This document shows positions 43,489 to 56,200 of a stretch of 64,000 nucleotides of DNA, in pieces. Origin of the DNA: Anas platyrhynchos (lineage: Eukaryota; Chordata; Aves; Anseriformes; Anatidae). The notes under the pieces were generated by a model, which did not search any database, was not told where the DNA came from, and was given only the letters and a program-made list of their open reading frames with translations. Where the stretch lies: positions 12,039,001-12,103,000 of the forward strand of contig NC_092621.1 of the NCBI RefSeq assembly GCF_047663525.1. The letters run 5' to 3'. Within the stretch, counting starts at the first letter, position 1. Each line of letters starts with the position of its first letter. Made by a program: the position numbers and the translations under genes.

Positions 43489-44123
43489 AGAGCAAGCATA
43501 AATATGTACTAAAAATCTATAACTCTATCAAAAATTATCTTCAGAGGTTTGAGATGGGGATGCAATAAACCTGAATCCTTGACATCTTAATTTTCACATT
43601 TTTTTTTCCTTCTATTTGTAAAGTTCATTCTAGTCCAAGCTTCCTTTAAATCTGATCTCAGCAGAGCCTACTTACAATTCATTCAGGCCTGTTTCCATGA
43701 TGCAAATTTAAATGAACATGTCATAAGAACTGAATAAAAGAACAGAAAAACATGAATCAATTGTTCACTTCCTGGTGTGTATTTAACTAGAGTATATTTA
43801 CAGACAAAATTGGCTTTACTGTGCAAACTGCTCTCTAAATTATTAAAACTCCTTCCCCTTTGTTTTTCAGTCGCTTTGGAGAAGACAGCAATCACAACAT
43901 TGAACAGCTGCAGCCTAGATGACAATACATTCTCCGTGCGTCTGTAATTGTGTCAACTACCTGGTGTATTCGGCTCATCTCTGATACAGAAATAGCAACA
44001 CATTGCATCAAAACAAGCCTTCTTGATCTTTACATGTCATAATGCAATTCCACAGTCCAAGAAAAATGCCAGTTCCCAATAAGAAGCTTCCTCAGGTAAA
44101 CACCTACTTGGTTGTTTCTCTCT

Positions 44124-44283
44124 TTACTTGGTTTCAAAGAGAAGAAACCCAGCAAAGGTGGAGAAGCGTTGATGGTCCCCATGGAGAGCTCCATTTCCCA
44201 TTCGCAGCCAGACTTCATCTCCTTTGGCAAGTTTTAGCACCGCACTGTTTCCTGAAGTGTCTGCTTTCCCTTTCGATTCATAG
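44124..44283 (-). CDS. C1QTNF3: C1QTNF3 coding exon 6 (terminal)
   Basis: 160 nt including TAA at 44126-44124, entering in phase 2 after ATCCTTAG. Encodes residues 262-314: YESKGKADTSGNSAVLKL, KGDEVWLRMGNGALHGDHQR and FSTFAGFLLFETK, the end of the C1q head. A longer minus-strand ORF in another frame here is a shadow. Confidence 0.96.
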
Positions 44284-47200
44284 CTAAGGATGAATATTTT
44301 AACAAATCAGTTTTTTCTTTGTCAGCAATGATCATGCAAACAACTTTAAAAAAGAACATGACAAAGCATGCTGTTATCCTGAGCAGAACTTCCTGGAAAG
44401 GCTTGCCAACATTTTTTCAGCTTTATGTGGAAACTTTGGCATTTCTGTCCATTTGATCTGTTAGACAACCTCTGCACCTTATATAATTAATTTTATCATT
44501 CCTTCTGAAAAATCTGGAATTCTAGAAGTTTAAATTATGTGGTTTTGTTTTTGTTTTCCCCATGACACAGGTATGAATTTATGCTTTAAAATAAACTTCT
44601 GCTCATTCTTCACAACACTCCAGGCTTCCTGTGATGCTCTCTCTTTCCCTGTAATTCATCCCAGTCAATTTTAAATGCCTCTAGGTCGGGATTCTCCTGT
44701 AGGCTGAGTCCCTGAGCTCCCTGCACGGGCAAAAGATGGAGACAGGCAGTTTGCACCATCCTGAGGTCATCTGTTGGAACCTAGGCGTGTATCATGTGGG
44801 CTAACCCAACCCACCAACTTGTTTGAGTGTTAGTTCCCTTTCCTCCTCCATTTGTTGCCTTTTCTGACATTAATACATTAGGGGAAAAGATCTGGGTGCT
44901 TTTTGTTTTGAAGGAAAGATCTATTGGGAACGAAGCACGCTTCGGTGGTGCTTCTATTACTGGCTGTTGAAGAAGCAGCTTCAACAAGGCAGCTTAAATG
45001 AAGCCACTGTTGTCTAAGTGTCTAAAATCCAGTGTGTTGAATCTAAGATTTCATATCTGTTTAGTCAGACTTTGTAGGAAAACTTGATTTTGGCATCAGA
45101 CTCTATGTTTGTATCAAAAAAATAACTTTTTTCCAAACACTTTTTTCAGATGTCCACTTGGCTACAAGCTTCTCAGCGTGGTCTTTATAGGAGTAACTAA
45201 GCTAGAAATGGATCCTATTCTTGATGATTCTTCAAGTAACATTAACTTCATAAAAGTTCAGAAACTTTTTTATTCAAAGTGTGTTGAAGATAACAAAGCT
45301 AGCAAGTGGAACACCTTCACTTCTCACCCATCTTCACTATTGCAGTTTAAATGCTCTCCACCTTTAAGGAAAATAGTCTTTCACAAGACTATTATTAGCT
45401 GCTGGACACTTCATTATACCCTTTCTCTGACAGACAAAGTGAGGATGAAGATATGTATTAGCAGAATTACATCATGCTACCAGTGAACTCCAACCCTGAA
45501 TTGCAGTGCTAATTACATTCCCCTCAGCACTGAGGAACTTCTGATCAAGGCAGAATTTGTGGTCCAGCATCTGTGGCAGGTAGGATACAAATTTGAAAGT
45601 TGAGGAGAGCAAAATATAGTACTTTTTCTTTTTTTTTTTTTCACCCTACAGAATTTCTTCAAAGAAAGAACAACTTAATATTTTTTGAAACGTGAGCAAC
45701 CAATTACACCTATGCAAACATGTCTTTTGCAGTGAAAATGGCCTGACCCTTTACTTACCTATATAAGCTGAATACTGTGTTACCATTATGCATCAGGTAC
45801 ACATACACTTCCTCCACATCTTCATGTTTCATCATATTGAAGGTGAAGAAATACACCCCTGAAAAGATGGCAAAATGTAGTATGTTTTGTTTGTTGAAGA
45901 AGGTAGTCACACTGCAGGCTTGTGCTTCTTGCTTAGAAAGCTAAACAACTGAGACCAAAAATCGCTTATAGTTATCAGTGAGTATTTTTCTTCTGCTTGT
46001 AGTGAGACCAAAATCTGTCTCATTTTTATTCTGCCTATGGCAGGGGTTAAGCCACATCCTGTTTCAGACTTTACTTGAACATGACAGGACTGCCCATCCC
46101 TTCCATCACACCAAAAGAGAAATTTCCCAGAGGCTGAGTTCTGTGAGCTTTCACTTTTTTTTTTTTTTTTTTTTTTTTTTTAATCTTTGCTTTCTTGCTG
46201 CTGCCTATTCCTAAAAGGGCAGCCTCCAGGCCAGGCTGGGCTCAGCCACAGAGGCTGTCATGCAGCCAGCATGCTGGTACTTGCTGCTGCTCTCCTGGCC
46301 ATGCCACATCCCCAAAAATGTAGGCATAGCCACCACTTCTGTTTGAACAATGCATCCCTTGCCATCACCCTTTTTCCTTCTAGCTCTTTCACTGTCTGAA
46401 AGGTGCCAACAATGCTGTCTGTGCAACTGTGCCATGTATCATGAGATATACAAGACACCCACAGGAGAGAGGACAAGCTCCTGCTCTTTGAAGAGTAATT
46501 CTGTAGCACTGACCCTACAGTGGGAGCTTGGAGAATGCATCAAAGTCACTGAATCATTGTGGGTCAAAATTTAACATCCACATATATAGTAAGCTCCAAA
46601 GAGGGCAGCTGTGAGCTGTGATCGGTAGCTCTAGCCACCAGTAAGACAAGTGCCATGGCAAGCTTGGAGGGCCTAACTTCCATTTAATCTAACATCACTT
46701 CTCATAGCTCTGGGTAAATGAATGGAAAGGTGAGAAAGGCCAAGTGAAGGAAGATGGTCTTAGGCTTTGCCTACATGTGTGTTTGGTTATGGCCCTCTCT
46801 CCCCCGTCTTATATTGTTCCTCCTGTGCCACAGCTGTGAGGGGGGATTGATGTAGTAGAAAAATAACTCAGGGAAAACTGTAATGCCTTGGTTCCAGCCA
46901 CATCTGCTGTTGGCCATCTCACAGATGGGCAGATTCAAGGGAAGACAAGGATGAAGTGAATGGCTGGAGGCAGGAGGTGGATGAGAAGCTGCTGCAACAT
47001 GTGGCCATGGTTATACCATCACACTGGCGGAAGGGCTAAAGGTCTCAAAGCAGACCATCTTGCTCCTTCCCCAGATCTGGTAATGCCTCTTTCTTCTGCC
47101 TTTGTGCTAGCACTAGCTTGCTGGCTAGCAAGCCTTCTCTTGGCTTGCTCAGCTTCCAGTATAATTTCCCTGAAAGCAAGTGGCAATCATAGTATTTCAT

Positions 47201-50200
47201 CAGTTCCTTGTTATAACACAGTTCTGTTTTCTCACCATTACTGATCACGCTTCTCCCCAGAGCTCCAGAACTGCATTATTTTGTTTCACAAGCACTCACC
47301 ATTCACCGGAGCACCAAATCTCCCAGTCATAACATCAAAGAAATTTCCAACATTGGTTTCGACGCTACTGAAGATGATCCCGCTGTTCTGGTTGCTGAAG
47401 TGAGTAGCCATGGAAGCCATGAAAGCAACCTGGAAAAATGCAGTTCTCAGTCAGTTGTCCATTACGTGTACATGTATAGAGGAATCAGCTACAATTTTAT
47501 TCCTGTATTTGCAGTCTGTTTATTTTCCTGACAGAGATGTTCTTCTAGGGCCTGATCCAAGGCCATTAAACACCAGTAACAACACTCCCATTGAAGGAAA
47601 CTGGAAGAGTGCTAGCTTTCTTACATTCAATTGCCCTATTCATGACTGTAAAGGTAAGTGTATGGGCAAGAATTTGCAGAGCAGAACCTTAGTTTGGGAT
47701 TTTATTTACCTTTGACTCTCTCTAGAATGATGCAATAGACAACTGCTATGGAAATGTATGGTGTTTTTGATACATGTGATGTAGTTAATTTTTATATGTT
47801 CCCCAATGCAGTTAGGCTGGACATTGCCTAACTGAATGTGTGAAAAAGTAATCTTGGTAAAATCCATACATAGTGGTGTTTCTTGCTAACTACCTACAGA
47901 GATGCATCGAGCATTTTTATCAGAGGTATTCTAAAAGTTCAGTGAGTGATATTCAGCAATCAGCACTTTTTCTTTCTTGCCCTGTACCCCTGACTCATGA
48001 CAACAAAAGGTGGTGGAGATAAAAAGAGGAAACTAAGAAAGTGAGAACTGTGCTTGAACTTCATATTATACTTCTTGCAGTGGGACATACTGGCCATGGA
48101 AAAATTTTTCACAAGGAGCAGTGCAAAACCTCCCACACTAGACAATTTTGATTATTCCCAGTAAGATACCAGGGAATGACCTGTATAGAACTATTTTGCA
48201 TGGGTAAGGAAGATTATCTCTTCTTTAAGTCTGTGATATCCCCATCTGATTGTCAGTGGGTGGGGTAGAGGCAGAATTACAATGCCTGGATGTGAGAAAG
48301 TCACACAGTGATTTGAAAGACGCTATTATTGTCTCTTAATTTCTTAAAAGGAAAGTGTTCAATTACAGCTGTTAATGATCTCCACAAAAACAATACTTTT
48401 CATGAAATTCCAGCTACAATGGTATTAAAGAACAAACAAACAAACAAATAAAACCACCCCAAACTTCTTTTGATTTCAGATACAAATGAGAACAAAACTG
48501 AAAAAGGCAAAATCAGATGCCAGGTTAGATCCAACAATGGAAATCATTAGCCATCTGCTCAGAAATCTGAGGTACTCCAGATGTGAGCTGAGAGTTTGGG
48601 CTGATTTTCTTTATCCATGCTTGATACATTTTCTCTGACAGCAAACTGTTAACTTCTTGTTTCTCAGCCAGGATCACATCAAAATTCATCATGTGTTAAA
48701 GCATAGGAGCCGTAATGGCCACTTGATGGAATTTATAATATTTTTTTAGACTCCATTTCACATTTTTTGACCCTAAGCTATTTTCTTGGGCTGACCAAAA
48801 CAGCTGAAAAAGATGTCCTTTTTTCCTCTGTCTCATTTTGGATTAGCAGATAAACATAGAAATGCGAGTCTTTCAAAATAATTGTGTGCTTAAACCAGGA
48901 TTGTATTTAAAAGTTTTTTGCCACTCTATCCCCTCTCTAAAGTTCTTAAGCATGATGTGAATAAGAAATGATATGCTCTACAATACAGGAATTTTTAAAT
49001 GTAACTATTAAAAATAGTTCCTACCACTATGTGTAAGAAGAAATACTGATAACTCATTTTAAAACTGCAAAAATGTCTATGCCAAATGTAATTACAACCA
49101 ATATGTTTTTCAAGATATTCAGCTATAATGTTAATTCTGGCTAATTCTTAAAGAGTGCTAATATAATTCTGCTATATCACAAAAGTCCATTAGTTTTGGA
49201 AGCTATTTTCATCGTGTTTTTTATTCTGTGTAACTATTGCATCTTTGTGCAACCTAAGGCTGAGAATCAAGCATACACAATGCCGAGAAATCTACAGTAA
49301 TTTCCCCACATTACACAGGTTGTCTCTACTGGTGATTTTGCTGTTAATTTGCATACTTTTATGAGGATATAAAACATGTAAATGACTGTTACTTGGAGCA
49401 ATACCTTTCAGTTAAAAGATATAGATTTGTAAATAGATCAGAATTTCTGTTTTGCTTATAGTTGGAGGGTTTAGAAGTGGGATTTTTTTTCCTGCATGTT
49501 TACTACATCCCATTTTGTACCTTCTGTGGTAAACTGAGTTTAGGGGTAGGAATCAGCTCAAGACTAAGATACTTCCATTTAAGGGTGTACATGCGAGTGA
49601 GGATGTAAACTCCCTTATAGTTACTGGAGATCAAGACAGTATAGTCCACAGAATGTGAAGACACATCTGTCCAAAAGCAGCAATGACTGTCATTTTAAGC
49701 TGAGTTGTTCTTCTAGATCCCCAATGAGTATAAATAGGAGTACATAATGAGTATATAATGCGTATGTAATGGGAGTTCAGATGCTTTCCTCGTAAGCAGC
49801 TTCCTAAACTATGTTAATTTGGAGCTAAATCTGACTCCAACAAGGTGCCCACACAAATGTATCTAGCACTATCTGAAGTGCTTTAGGATTCCCCTGTATG
49901 TGACTGGCTGATCTGACAATACCTCCAGAAGCCCATTCCACAGTGGCAGCTGGATACCAGTGGGGATACATCCAAAGGCTTACCATGCATCTATATTTTG
50001 CTTTTAGCACCTATGCTGCACTGTATCATAGACATACCCAAGTCTACTCCTGCTACTGCTGATGAACTGCTCAAATATACTCACAAAGCAGTGTATAGTG
50101 TGGGCAACTCTTAAATCCTGTTTTCAGCAGCAGTCAAAGGTCCTAGTTATTCAATTCCTATTTGCTTTTGGTTGCCTTAAGAACAAGACTACACCACGCC

Positions 50201-53200
50201 TCTGCCATACTGCAGGTTTATATATGTAAGATTTCCACCATCTGCTGAATTCCTGGGACATGAATAAATTCTAATCCAAAAGCTAGGGGATTAGGTCAAC
50301 ACAATATTGGGCCCAAACAAATATATCCATTCCTCAGCAGAGCTTATCAGCTCAGGCTCAAACCCATATTTTTATGCTTTCCTGGCTTTCAGCTTGCTCA
50401 TTCCTAGGCAGACCCTACATGCTTCTCAACATATTTCAGATATTGAGACTTCTAAAACCACAGATTGCTAACTGAAGGGTATTTTTCAAAACCAGAGGGT
50501 TATGGTCTGCACTCAAAGGTTTTGACCCAATACTTTAAGGATTTGATTACATGTGCTGATGAGAATCTCACAAGGCCTGACTGACTTGAGAAACATGAGG
50601 CTGAGTAAATCCTTTACTCTTTTCACATGCCCTAGGAAGCACAGAGTTATGTGTATAGTACAGCTTAATAGAAAAATTATAGTCCCTATTATTCACCTTT
50701 AATGACCCAGGTACTGTCTTTCTGTCATAAAGAGGAGCCATTTGTTTCTTCCTGCCCATTTCTTAGCTGGAACCTTACTCTAAAAAAGGCTAAGCCCTGA
50801 TGACTTTCTTTCCCAGAAAGATCATGCAGAGCATATTTGCCAGTCATGACAAACACTATATAGATCTTTCACTGTATTCATTTACAGGTGGATTTGCTTA
50901 AGTATCCTGCATTAGTTACTGCTGGAGCTGACACAAGCAGTTTTGTACCTGTAGCTCTGGAGGAATCCCAGGGTAACCCTTCTCGCCTTTGGGTCCATGA
51001 TGGCCACGCTCACCCCTTGGTCCCATATCTCCTTTGTCACCTTTCTCACCTTTGGCTCCTTCCTGGCCGGTTGCTCCATTGTTTCCATTGTTTCCATGGT
51101 TTCCTTGAAAGAAACAAAGTTTTCTGTTTAACTTCAATTATTTCATATAATACATTTTAACAGCTACTGTGACAGGGTCCTTTTCTACAAGTTTTCAGCA
51201 TATACACCTTTCATAATAAAACCCATATTGAGTTGTGATGGATAAGAAACAGTTTTGTTTTGTGTTTAGGATGAAGGTAAGGGTTTTGATGAGCATGTTT
51301 CCAGAAGGACATACATTGGTATTTAAGAGTTAATCCTCATGCTATCTTGGTGCTGTATAAACGGCAGGTGTCTTGGGTCACTGTGCTACTGGGGAAGTAT
51401 GCAAGGAAGAGACCTCAGTGGACATGAGGCTTAGGGAAAGTGAAGGCCACTGCCAGCTGACACGTACCTGGTGACTACATATATAGTCTTGTTTTTTCTT
51501 TTGTGTAAAAACGTATTTCCTGTTGATTCAAGTTAACTAGTATAAGATGAGATAATTTTGAAGAACAGTTTGCTGTCTTTAGAAATTGTCCACACAAATG
51601 GAGAGTAGATGTAATCTTAAACTAGTTAAATCACCCATCTGTGTGAAGAATTGGAGGAGCTACATTCTTAGGGTGCTGGTTAGCTCAAAGAGGTTGATAG
51701 ATTAAAGACAAAAGCCTTATAATGGAACTGTTCTGAGATGGCTTCTTATAAAAAGGGTCATTATAAAAATGTGTTTCTGTATCTGCAGTATTACTTACTT
51801 CCCAGTGTTTACTGAGGAAATTACTGAGCAAGCATGTGTGACTATGTGACTGACAAAATGTTAAAGTTGGCCTGAATAACTGAGTAGTTATTATGCCTGA
51901 CTGAAGCAAGAGCCTGACCTTTCAATTAAGTACTCAGAGGATTAATTGGTGTCATCATTGCTCTAATTCAATGTGAATTTGAATTAGATTCTTTGTCACT
52001 CTGCTTGTTCTCTGATTAGTCACTTTAGTTATGAATTTATAAGAAAAGTTATGTTGTCTGTGATCAAATATGAATACCTGATTCTTCAAAGTTTTTGTAC
52101 TAAGAAAAAATTTACTTCAAACTAACAAGCTAGATAATAGAAGAAATGAACCAATTTTTGTTTGTCTGAATGGAGAAATCAATAATTCCTAAAAATAACA
52201 AGAATGATCTTTCCTAAAAGAACAGCACTACTTTTCTAACAGCTCAGAACAGAAATGTACAAGTGGTATTTGTATTTGTTTCAATCAAAGGAAGAACAGC
52301 TGTTGTCATTTCCCTCAAGTGCACAATGATAGGAAACACAGCAGTTGAATGAAACAGAAGTTCTAGGTTGTGTAAGGTTGCCACTTGCCACACATTTGTG
52401 GCATCCTTTGGTAACACAAGAGTGTGACAGAGTTACATCCTGGCATGAGGAAAGGGCAAAGCTGGGACTGGGCTGCGTCCCACTTTATTGACCTGCAGCC
52501 TTAAAAGAGTGGGTGTAATAAAAATTTTGTGCAACTTCTAAGAAGTTGACTATGTATTAGTACACAATGCAGTTACTTCTGCACAAGAAGCCTCACCATC
52601 AGATTTATTTACATTATACATCTGCTTTAAGAATGATCATTTTCAAATCCCTGAAGGTAACTGCTGTGGCAAACAGACAAACGTACAACTAGCTTTTTCC
52701 ATTCTGTAGGCTCTTCTTTTTCTAGTTTTGTGTATCCTGTTCTTAAGTGTGCATTTTTAATTTAAAGAAAAACTACTTTTTATTGTGGAAGACAGCAAGA
52801 AAGAAGAAAAAGAAGAAGTTTCCATGAGAAAATAGTAGAATGTGTGTCTCTTTGTAAAAATTTGGCTAGCAGTGTGCCAGATGAAAAAAACTCCTGCATA
52901 CAGTACACAATAGCATTGCTATCCAGCAATCCATTATTGCTTCACTATTCAGAGGTGAAAGCAATAATCAACTCCAGGAAACAAGTTCTTCCAAGTTTAA
53001 TGGAAGCTTCATGCTGCTCTAAGAAGACAGAACAATTTGGCCTAGAAACATAAGGAGATTACTTTCAATATGAATTTTTGAAAGCTGATTTTTATTAACA
53101 ATTGGTTCTACACTGGGAAAGTCTTTAGAATCTAACTGAAAACCTCTGTCTTCCCAAGAAATTATAGAAAAAACTTGCTTCCGAATCTGTTCCCAGATTC

Positions 53201-56200
53201 TGATTTGGACCATTCTCTGGTACTTCAAGAATAGCCTGTAATATGTAGTCTCTAATTAGACTGTTCAAAAATCAGTTACAGTGCATTCTTTACCTGGCAT
53301 CCCAGGAGGGCCGGGAGGTCCTGGGGGTCCTTGGTATAGCCGAACTCCAAAGTCACCACGGCAGCAGGAACTACAGTCTGGATTCTGTGGTCCAGTTTGT
53401 GGGGGCTAAGTACACAAAAATAAATTTTAAATAACTTGTTCATGGACTGCATTGATCATATACATGTCACTTACAGGGTCTTCATTGCATAGCCTCTGTT
53501 TATGTATTTGCTAAGTTTTCAAAACATTTCTTATCTGGAATGAAATCTCTCATACTTGGGTTTTCCCTAAAGATGTAATTTCTGGAAGATTTAAGGCAAA
53601 AGCTCTTCAAATGTTCTAAGACCTATATGAGTATTAAATAAATATAAATATACAAAATAAAAATGTTGTCAACAAATGTAGTGGGGGTTTTGAAAATAAA
53701 ATAATACCAAATAATGAAAGTTAGCTGAATATTCCAGTTCCTATCTTGATTTTCAGTGATCCCACATTTCAGCTGGCCTTTTGTTGACAAGCAAGGCTAG
53801 GAGCAACGAATGGCAGGAAAAAAAGGGATTCCATTTGTCCATCAGCAATGTACAATTCTTCAATTAGCATTAAGAAAACTGGGTCAGACTGCCAGAAGGA
53901 GATACTCAAAAATGCAGCATATTCCTGTTAAAGCTCTCAGATTTGCATATTTACGGGCTATTAAAGCTGGGAGAACCTAAAAAAGTGCCAAGGTGCAACA
54001 CGAATAAATTAATACATTTACTACAAACAGCTCAGTTTCTGTAATAGTAGTTTGATAATAGCTTCTTTTCAGTGCTTTTCTTTCCCAAATTATTGTATTT
54101 ATACTAGTGGAGTCGTATCCAATCCTGTTTAGATTTTGTAACTGTGGTGATTCAGTGGTCACAAAACTTTTGATGGGTCAGCTGAGGAAGAAGTGCTAGG
54201 TTTGATTTTATTTCTCTACTTCTTCATTTTTTCTACTTTTTTTTTTTCCCTCACAATTTTTTGCTATTATCCAGAGGCACAAATCTGCAGTTCTTATATT
54301 CTGCAGGGGGATAGTTCCAACTACATCTTCTATTTCAATTTTCTCATAGGTCTTCCTTTCCTTTATTTCCATCATCTTTATCATCCTTAACTTACTCACT
54401 TAATGCTGACCTGTTGGTTTAACAGCAGCAAATGATCCTCTGGTGAGATGGGAACTGCCAAATGAACATGCAGATGTGCTGTATTCCTGCCCTCAAGGTC
54501 AACAGCTGGATTTGAAACACTGGTTTTCTGCCCACATTTTGAACGCTTCCAAGCATGTCCCTAGAATTCATACCCTCAGAATTCATTCATTTCAAAAGGC
54601 TTGGGAATTTATGTCATAAATACAGAAAACACCTTTCATGCCAACAAAATACTGCTACTCCTCCAATGCCACAGACATGTTCCTCTGCATCTGGAACCAC
54701 TGACAGTGAGGCTACCATGGGAGGAAAGGTTGACCTGACAGCTCAACAAACCTGCTCCATATTCAAAGACTTGTGGAAATGTTAAGACTTGTCAGTGGGC
54801 AGAAGAGCTTTGGATTTATGGTATTTTGGTCAATGAGATGTTTTTCATCTTTCTTTTGGATAAGGTCTATGTTGAAAAAGAAAAATGGGTTCTACTTGTT
54901 GGACTATCTCTTCCTGGAGAACCTGTTTGTATCTTTCTTGCTGTTTTGTCTCTCCCTGTTTTTTCAAAGAACTTATCTGATAATCACCAGACACACTGTT
55001 CAAGTGTTTCCTAGTATGACAAAAGAAGTAATCCTACTTTCAGCTCATTTTCAGTTCTTGAAGGGGAGCCAAACACAAGAGGACTGGAACTGTGCAAACA
55101 TTTTGCATCATCAGAAATGTTAATGTCAAGTATGGGCTAAGAATAAAATCTCCAGCTTTTTCTTTGATAGAGCTTGATATTCATATTAAACAAGAGGGCC
55201 AACTATATACACTTCTGCCAAGAGCAAATAAGTACTATCAGCCTGGAAATACCTAAATACTTAGAATTCTGGGTAATTGGTAAGGGAAAGCATGAGTCCA
55301 GCAAAATGAACTGCAAGTGTCAGAAAACCTTACCTCAGGCATGTGAAAGTCTCTGCACAGGTAAGATTTATTTTCTTACAAAGTGCACTGAAATCCTGGC
55401 CAACATTATTAGATAAGCAGTAGTTTTATTGCAAAACAGATATCAGTGCTGGTCATAGCCAAAAGTTATTTGACACAATCTCTCCAAAAACTCAACAGAT
55501 TATGTGTGAAAGGGGGCAAGTCCTGCCAGCCTGGTTGTACTAGAGCAGTTCCACTGACTTGAAAATAGCTACTTATGGAAGTCATAAAGTAGTATTGACT
55601 TATTATCTTTACTAATCCTTTGACGAGGAAGAAAAAAATGTTCATAGCTGGCTGCCAAGAACAATGAATATTGAGGATTCTTTTTTAATCTCTGAAAACA
55701 GAGAACTTCATGAAAAGTACATTTAAAAGAAAAAGCTGTGGCTAATGTAAAATTACACCCAAATGGGACATAGAGATTAATTACAGCCTACTTGCCAAAG
55801 GTGTCCTATGCAGCCATTTGCACATAAATTTTATTGCACAATGAATCTTTGGCATTGCTTTTGGAACACGAGTATGATTTAGGGGCTTTTGAAATATATC
55901 TACCACACTGATATCCTAATAAAGTTAGAAAACTGGAAACAATGACATTGCAGATATTTGTTGAATTTCCTAGGATTTAGTATATAGGAGGCAGTTCCAG
56001 GCAGCAGATGGTCTATAAAATTCCCTTAATTTAAAGATGTGAACTAATCATTATAAGCAATCCAATCCTTTTTCAATTCCTGAATAATTTTATAGGTTTT
56101 CATTGTGCTATCTAAGACAATGCAGGAGACAATTAATGTACAGCCACCGTCCTTGGCTCCTGTTCTGGATGTAAAATAGCATTTCTTTGTGGACACTAAT

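Larger units (their letters stand above)
34593..44123. other. Intergenic region AMACR to C1QTNF3
   Basis: 9.5 kb between the AMACR start and the C1QTNF3 stop, both genes on the minus strand. It holds the CpG island upstream part, one CR1 (35477-35735), several T-rich and (CAA)n simple repeats, and the probable C1QTNF3 3' UTR (about 42220-44123). No other gene is recognised. Confidence 0.78.
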
